From Opeltia flavorubescens (Eukaryota; Ascomycota; Lecanoromycetes; Teloschistales; Teloschistaceae), in the NCBI GenBank assembly GCA_000442125.1, contig KE546965.1:1-64000 (forward strand): DNA of 64,000 nt. The letters are read 5' to 3'. The stretch's first letter is position 1. Each line of letters begins with the position of its first letter. The position numbers and the translations under genes were made by a program. The notes beneath the pieces were generated by a model. The model searched no databases. It was not told where the DNA came from and saw nothing but the letters and a program-made list of their open reading frames with translations. Shown here piece by piece: positions 58,817 through 64,000 of the stretch.

Positions 58817-60456
58817 ATGAGGCCCAATCTCTTCGGCCGCGGGCGCACTCTGCGCGTCGCAATCGCAGTAACATGCCAAATGGCCTTTGTATTCTTCGGC
58901 TACGACCAAGGTGTCTTCAGCGGAATAATCGGAAATCCCAACTGGCTTGACCAGTTCAGCCATCCGAACAGCAGCCTCGAGGGTATCATTGTCAGTATAT
59001 ACAATCTCGGCATGTTCACTGGTTGTATTGTGAATTTCGTTGTTGGCGAGACGTTGGGGAGAAGGAAGTCAATGTGGTTGGCTACGGGGTTTGTTATCGT
59101 AAGTCTTCGTCGTCAATGTGTTACAGGAGGGCAGTCGAATTGATGATGAGTGATGTCAAGGTCGGCGCCACGTTACAGACATCTGCATTTTCCAAACCGC
59201 ATCTCATGATTGCGCGTTTCATCACTGGTATAGGCACCGGTATCGACACAACGACAACACCTGTGTATCAATCCGAGCTCTGCGATGCCAATATTCGTGG
59301 CCGTCTCGTCAGCTCAGAACCATTATTCGTCGGTGTCGGAATCGTCATAGCCTACTGGTTCGACTACGGGATGTCTTTCGTCGGCGGGAGCATTTCATGG
59401 CGACTACCCATCGGCTGCCAGATGATCTTTGCTTTCGCCGTAATCATACTCGTTCTCGGACTCCCAGAGAGCCCGCGGTGGCTCTACGCCAAAGGAAGGA
59501 ACGAGGAAGCACTTCAGGTTCTTTGCGATGTATACAATGCTCCACCGGAAGAGAAGAAGATCCAAGAAGAACAGGATGCGATCCTGGAAGTCCTTACTAT
59601 GGAGCGCGAGACCGGGGAGTATAAGTGGTCTCAGCTGTTCAAACGCGATGAGGTGCAGACGGGCCGTCGCGTGCTTCTGGCCTACGGGATGCAATTTATG
59701 AATCAGATGGGGGGCATCAACCTGGTTGTATACTACGTGACATCGGTGCTCGAGAATAATGTCGGTCTGACACGAAATCTGAGCTTGATCCTAGGCGGCT
59801 GCATCAACACCATGTTTGTCATCGGCTCGCTCGTTCCGACATTCTTCCTTGACCGGCTTGGGAGACGACGTCCGATGATGTTCGGATCCCTAGGCCTTGC
59901 GATCAGCATGATGATGATTGCCATCCTCCTCAGTTTTTCAGACACAGCTTCTGGCAAACAAACATCCGCTGCGAGCGTCACGTTCTTCTTCACATACATG
60001 CTCATCTTCGGCGCCTCGGTAAACTGCATCCCCTGGGTCTACGTACCCGAGATCCTCCCACTGCATGTACGCTCCAAGGGCGCCGCCATCGGGACCTCGG
60101 CGAATGCTCTCTGGAATTTCTTCGTGGTGATGATCACGCCCGTCATCACCGAGGCTTTACCATGGCAATGGCCATTTGTATTCATGGCGCTGAATCTCTG
60201 CTTCATTGTACTCGTGTACTTTTGCTATCCTGAGACTGCGAATCTTACGCTCGAGGAGATGGATCTGCTATTCACACGCGGCGACGACGATGTGAGGGCT
60301 GACAAGAAGAAGCTGGGACGGAGCACTGCTGTTGTTAGAAGTCTTGATCGGGGAGGGGTTTGGCGCAAGCGGGCTTCAGTAGTTGGGTACGATGAGAAGC
60401 AGAGGAACGTCACGATGGATGGCGTGGGTGCGGAACATGTGGAGAAGGCCTTGTGA
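58817..60456 (+). CDS. MFS sugar transporter
   Basis: Exon 1 58817-59098, 62-nt intron 59099-59160 (GTAAGT...CAAG), exon 2 59161-60456; 1578 nt, 525 residues. All sugar-porter signatures are present: FGYDQGVFSG (27-36), GRRKSM (81-86), the region IARFITGIGTGIDTTTTPVY, PESPRWLYAKGR (196-207), NQMGGIN (275-281), DRLGRRRP (325-332), PWVYVPEILPLHVRSKG (385-401) and PETANLTLEEMD (about 452-463). Twelve helices are expected. The usual family length is 500-560. It would move a hexose or related sugar by proton symport across the plasma membrane. The substrate cannot be read from sequence. The annotated frame starting at 59023 is the second exon read through the intron, not a separate gene. Confidence 0.92.
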
Positions 60457-60875
60457 CTGGACTTTTAAGATGGGTATTTTGACTTGATTAGGGAATCTTC
60501 CAGCATTGGCTACCAGGTTTATATCTCAGCCATGGGTATATATTTGTTCCTTACGAGATTTTAGCTTTTATGGATATCATCGCACTGTGTGACAACCAGA
60601 ACATCCACTCACAAGTAAATGTAAATCGAGAACTTGTCAATATTGATACACCATGTTGACACATGAGGCATGTGAGCTAATGTGAGCTGAATACATGATT
60701 GTGATGTTCTGAACCTTAAGAGGAAGAGGCATGAAGAGGCATGAAGAGAGTAGAGCTTTCAACCTGAGTGGAGCTGTCAGTAGCTGTAAAGGAGAGGACC
60801 CCCAGAGTCACTGTGAGAAATCATCTTCGCTCGACCACGCTGCCAAACTCGAGCGAACCACAAAGATCTCAAAAC
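60457..60875. other. Convergent intergenic spacer
   Basis: About 420 bp between the transporter stop and the stop of the minus-strand F-box-like gene. It contains a short imperfect repeat AGAGGCATGAAGAGGCATGA near 60,724-60,745. No gene. Confidence 0.4.
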
Positions 60876-61787
60876 TCATAGACAGGATGTGGGGTCATCC
60901 TCGGGGTCCACGTAAAGCCCTTTCTCCAGTATTTGCTTCCAGGTGAATTGCTCAAACAGTCCAGACACCTCCCGCGAATTGGAGGAATGTTCTCCGCGCT
61001 GGACATGATCTGCGTCTCTTCCTCGCTTGATTATGATCTCGATGTGACCTTCACCATGCGAATTAGAGTCTGGATGTACCGTTTCGAATTCGGTTTCCAA
61101 CGCAATTCGCTGATTGCCGTTGTCCAGCACGCGATACATCGTCACGCTGGCGCCTGAATCGGCGCCGTCCCTAGCTTTCATCATGGCATCCCAGGTTGAT
61201 GGCTGAGGATGACGCTCGCTTATCTTGGTCTCATCCTTACCATTTCCGCTAGTCCAGAATTCGACTTGATACATGAATTGGTCGTGAGCGACAATGTAAG
61301 TGAGCTCACGAAACCCTTGACTCTTGATAAAATGTTCAACGGTAATGTACGTGGCGTCGTGACCCCAGCCGTCTTCATCGACTCCCTCGCCATGGAATGG
61401 ATCCCAGAACCGGAAAGTTGAGAGCTGCAAGCCAGGAAAGAGGGGGAGAATGGTCTCGAACGGATAGGTTATCCAAGAGGCTTGTTTGCTTGGATCTAGG
61501 AATACCGGGAAAGGGTATCCGTGGACGGAAATGTGGCGCAGCTGAGTCAGTGTAGTATTGTCGATACTAGTGAGGAAGTCCAACAGTCGCTTGGTGCTAG
61601 GGAAGTCGAAGTGAGTGTTCTGCCAATAGTGAGGTTTCGCTTCGTCGTGGAGTTGGCGAGATGACAGAAAGATGGCAGGTGCAGGGAGATCCGGAAACAC
61701 TTGAGTCAACGAGGAAAGATATGATCTGTAGACATGCTGACGGAGTTCCAATGGCAGGTGGAAGAACCGAAAAAATGTCGTGGTCAT
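60876..61787 (-). CDS. F-box-like/2EXR-type protein, 303 residues
   Basis: An intronless frame from ATG 61787 to 60876. The N-terminus RFFHLPLELRQHVYRSYLSS (residues 7-26) and the following FLSSRQLHDEAKPHYWQNTH are the pattern of the large fungal F-box-like/2EXR group: an LPxELR helix, then SRQLHDEA, then a short beta strand. The remainder has no catalytic motif. It ends in a charged tail (KRGRDADHVQRGEHSSNS). Molecular function unknown. Confidence 0.75.
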   Translation of the reverse strand: MTTTFFRFFHLPLELRQHVYRSYLSSLTQVFPDLPAPAIFLSSRQLHDEAKPHYWQNTHFDFPSTKRLLDFLTSIDNTTLTQLRHISVHGYPFPVFLDPSKQASWITYPFETILPLFPGLQLSTFRFWDPFHGEGVDEDGWGHDATYITVEHFIKSQGFRELTYIVAHDQFMYQVEFWTSGNGKDETKISERHPQPSTWDAMMKARDGADSGASVTMYRVLDNGNQRIALETEFETVHPDSNSHGEGHIEIIIKRGRDADHVQRGEHSSNSREVSGLFEQFTWKQILEKGLYVDPEDDPTSCL

Positions 61788-62830
61788 GTTGTATGGGCTC
61801 GTTCAGGTCACGAATGGAACCCTGTGCGACGTGAGTTCCACGACGGCAACACTTTGATGATGCTCTTACTCTATTCCACTGAGTTGGTCTGACGATAGAC
61901 TTATCACGCAGCTCATACGTCGCCAGCAGAGGATATGATGTTGCTAGGCAAAGATGATGGAGGAGCGGAACACCAAAAGGTCGGGGTTGCATTCAAAGGT
62001 CAGAAGAGATACCGGGAAGGGCTTGAGCCCTACTTGTTACTTTAGCAATGACTCACTGACTCATCTCCATTCACACGATATTGAAATGATCAGTATGCTG
62101 TCGGTACCTTTGGAATACAGACTCTTCAACGCATGACTCATCGACACAGACCTAAGTTATTACTAGGATTTGCCATTCACTGTCTCAATAAGAGTCATAC
62201 ACTACGGTGTCAATAGTTTGCTTAGACGGATGAGACGCGATGATCTCGCGCAGAATGAAGGTCAATAAGGAGATTAGGATACTCTTTCGATGTCCGTAGA
62301 ACTTCTAGTCACGGGTCATATTGAACCTCACTCTAGCTTGGCAGCGCTTATATGCAGGATGAAGTGTGGCAGGTTTGAGACGCACGTTCGCTGTCTGGAA
62401 CGTGAAGTCTGAAAGGCTGCTGCAAGCCAGGAGTCAAGCTCGAGGAATGTTCGACGGTTGGAACTTAGAAGGAGGATAATTCTCCTTTGTGGGTCAAAAC
62501 CATACACAAACTTTACGACTTTGAGGGTTCGGTCGTACCATTTCCTCAAAATGTTCAATGCTTAATATCCTTGTTGTCCAAAGGGACGGCGCAATATTAG
62601 CCAAATCGAAGTTTAAAACATACAACAATGGAAGAGCCTCACCAGCAAGAGAATTACAGCATAAATGGAGTGCCATGATCCTGCGGACAAAGAGTGCAGG
62701 ATGCATAGTTGCCTTGTTTCGTTCAAGCGGCGTTGAGCCTCATATAACGCTGGTCTTCGACCACGAGATAAATCCACAATCCTTGCGATATTAGACCGCC
62801 AAACATTCGAAAAAGTGAATCTCGTTATAG
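61788..62830. other. Intergenic region with weak minus-strand coding traces
   Basis: About 1 kb. Two overlapping minus-strand frames (62706-62494 with an SLAGEALPLLYVLNFDL stretch, and 62558-62328) faintly resemble the SRQLHDEA-type region of F-box-like proteins in two phases. They may be a remnant of another such gene, but no start or intron pattern supports a model. Confidence 0.3.
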
Positions 62831-64000
62831 ATGATTGCTCAGAGTCCTCCTACCGGACGTCGGCGGAAGATCGAGACCGCGAGCAGCGATGTCTCGGCCA
62901 TCGCACCAGAGGTTGATACTACAGTACTCGCACCGGAATGGCGGGGAGACAATGTTCCTCCAGAGGTAAAAGCGATGTGCGAGCAAAGACTATGAAGACT
63001 ACGATGCTAACCAGCGATGCAGATGGCTCCGAGTCGGGCTATGCAAGTATCTTATGGCAATTCTCCGCCCGAAGCACTCGCGATCTCATCTTCGGAACGC
63101 GTGAATGATCTGCCTTCGGGAGATACGACGCCTATCTCTAAGTTGCGCAAGAGGATTGTCGTCTTAGTTTTGGTGGCCCTAGTAATGATCGCAATGGCCT
63201 TGGGCATTGGTCTAGGCATTGGCTTGAGACATACTCAAAGCACAGATGCACCAGGCCCATCGAGTCTACCAAAGTATTCATCCACCCTATACCGCCAAAG
63301 TAATACTGAGAATTGATGCAGTAATACAGTCACGAACACAACTATACCCGACAACTCACCAGTACATGGAATAATGTTCAATACCTCGTTTGCTGCAGTC
63401 ACTCGTCCTGGCGGTAATCGGGAAGTCTATTTCCAGGAACGTACTGGGGCACTTCGTCGGGCCCTTTATTCCTCTCAAGTGAACATGTGGCATACCTCCA
63501 CTGATCAACGTTTGCCCGCTAATGCGAGAAACAACACACCGTTGGTCGCATTTTATCATGACATGGACCGATTATTTTTATTTTACGTTGCATCTGAAAC
63601 CAACTTCTTGAAGTGTGTGGATTGGTTTGGTGATGATTGCTATCTATCATTGCCGGATCTTATCGTAGCTACAGACTCTCAAGACCTCTCCGTATCATTT
63701 ATCGACGACTGGAATAATAACTCTTCGGCATTTTCACCATCCATCGTACTAACCTACCAGGACTCTTCTCAAGATCTTGTAGTCGTATTGGGGACGACGA
63801 ATGAAACAGTTGATGATTGGAAGTGGTATTACGAGACCGATAATTTCAAGATGGACGGCGTTACTCTTGCCACAGCATGTAGTAGCGTCTTACAGTCCGA
63901 TGACGGGTTCACCGAGCTAAATTCGGCAGAGATGCTTTGCTTTACAAAGCCAGCGAAACGCTCTGTCTCACCCCAGGTGGAGGATTCGATGTTGATGTTG
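62831..64000 (+). CDS. Membrane-anchored lectin-like protein, 5' part (runs off the window)
   Basis: Start ATG 62831 (MIAQSPPTGRRRKIETASSD). Exon 1 62831-62965, intron 62966-63022, exon 2 63023-63273, intron 63274-63321 (48 nt), exon 3 63322 to beyond 64000. Without the 48-nt intron an in-frame TGA would end the protein; the intron length is a multiple of three and removes it. Layout: disordered cytosolic N-terminus of about 90 residues, a single helix (RIVVLVLVALVMIAMALGIG, with GxGxG repeats), then an extracellular part with N-glycosylation sites. That part reads AAVTRPGGNREVYFQERTGA and PLVAFYHDMDRLFLFYVASE, like blades of the fungal fucose-specific lectin beta-propeller. Such membrane-tethered lectin-like proteins are common in ascomycetes. 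The family call is moderate. Confidence 0.65.

Noticed and set aside
59023-59160. Alternative start of the sugar transporter at 59023
   Set aside because: It reads through the intron in another phase; the exon 1 frame from 58817 supplies the conserved first helices and GRRKSM motif.
62328-62706. Two minus-strand ORFs resembling F-box-like fragments
   Set aside because: They are in different phases, lack a start and splice sites, and the resemblance is weak; mentioned only as traces.

Overview
This is the left end of a filamentous ascomycete (Pezizomycotina) chromosome. It starts with about 17 copies of TAACCC reading in from position 1, so the telomere is at the left edge. Short spliceosomal introns (about 43-62 nt), a HET-domain gene, F-box-like genes, a SAT4/rhodopsin-type membrane protein and heavy RIP (repeat-induced point mutation) all point to this group. 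I cannot name the species.

Layout. (1) 1-215: telomere and a 114-bp collar of ordinary base composition. (2) About 216-31,125: one continuous AT-rich block in which CpA and TpG are almost absent while CpG and TpA remain, the signature of RIP. It is not featureless. It holds a diverged tandem pair of subtelomeric repeats with long poly-A tracts, minus-strand relics of SNF2-family helicase genes (about 17-21 kb), acidic-repeat coding relics, a dispersed palindrome family built on CGCCTATAGGCG, 37-, 43-, 24- and 19-bp tandem arrays, a pair of 120-bp MITE-like repeats that escaped RIP, and a strong inverted repeat. (3) From 31,126 composition changes abruptly to genes: the 3' part of a fungal single-pass membrane protein; a HET-domain incompatibility gene with one in-frame TAG; a four-exon gene for an 847-residue secreted protein with a long Gly/Ala-rich hydrophobic centre; and a 701-residue protein of a fungal MGQY-starting family. 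(4) 43,629-47,165: a complete-looking but heavily RIP-mutated Tc1/mariner-type DNA transposon with 125-bp inverted repeats and a TA target duplication. (5) 47,284-64,000: a small RNase III-like protein, F-box-like proteins (one with an in-frame TAG), a SAT4-type seven-helix protein, two secreted cysteine-containing proteins, an MFS sugar transporter, and at the right edge the 5' part of a membrane-anchored lectin-like gene.

The genes form no pathway. The theme is accessory subtelomeric content: self/non-self recognition (HET), fast-evolving F-box-like proteins, secreted effector-like proteins and a transporter. Gene models were built by hand from open frames plus GT...AG introns; where exon lengths sum to a multiple of three this is stated. 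Several frames begin at non-ATG codons, so starts were moved to the first sensible ATG. No tRNA, rRNA, CRISPR array or recognisable paired-LTR element was seen.
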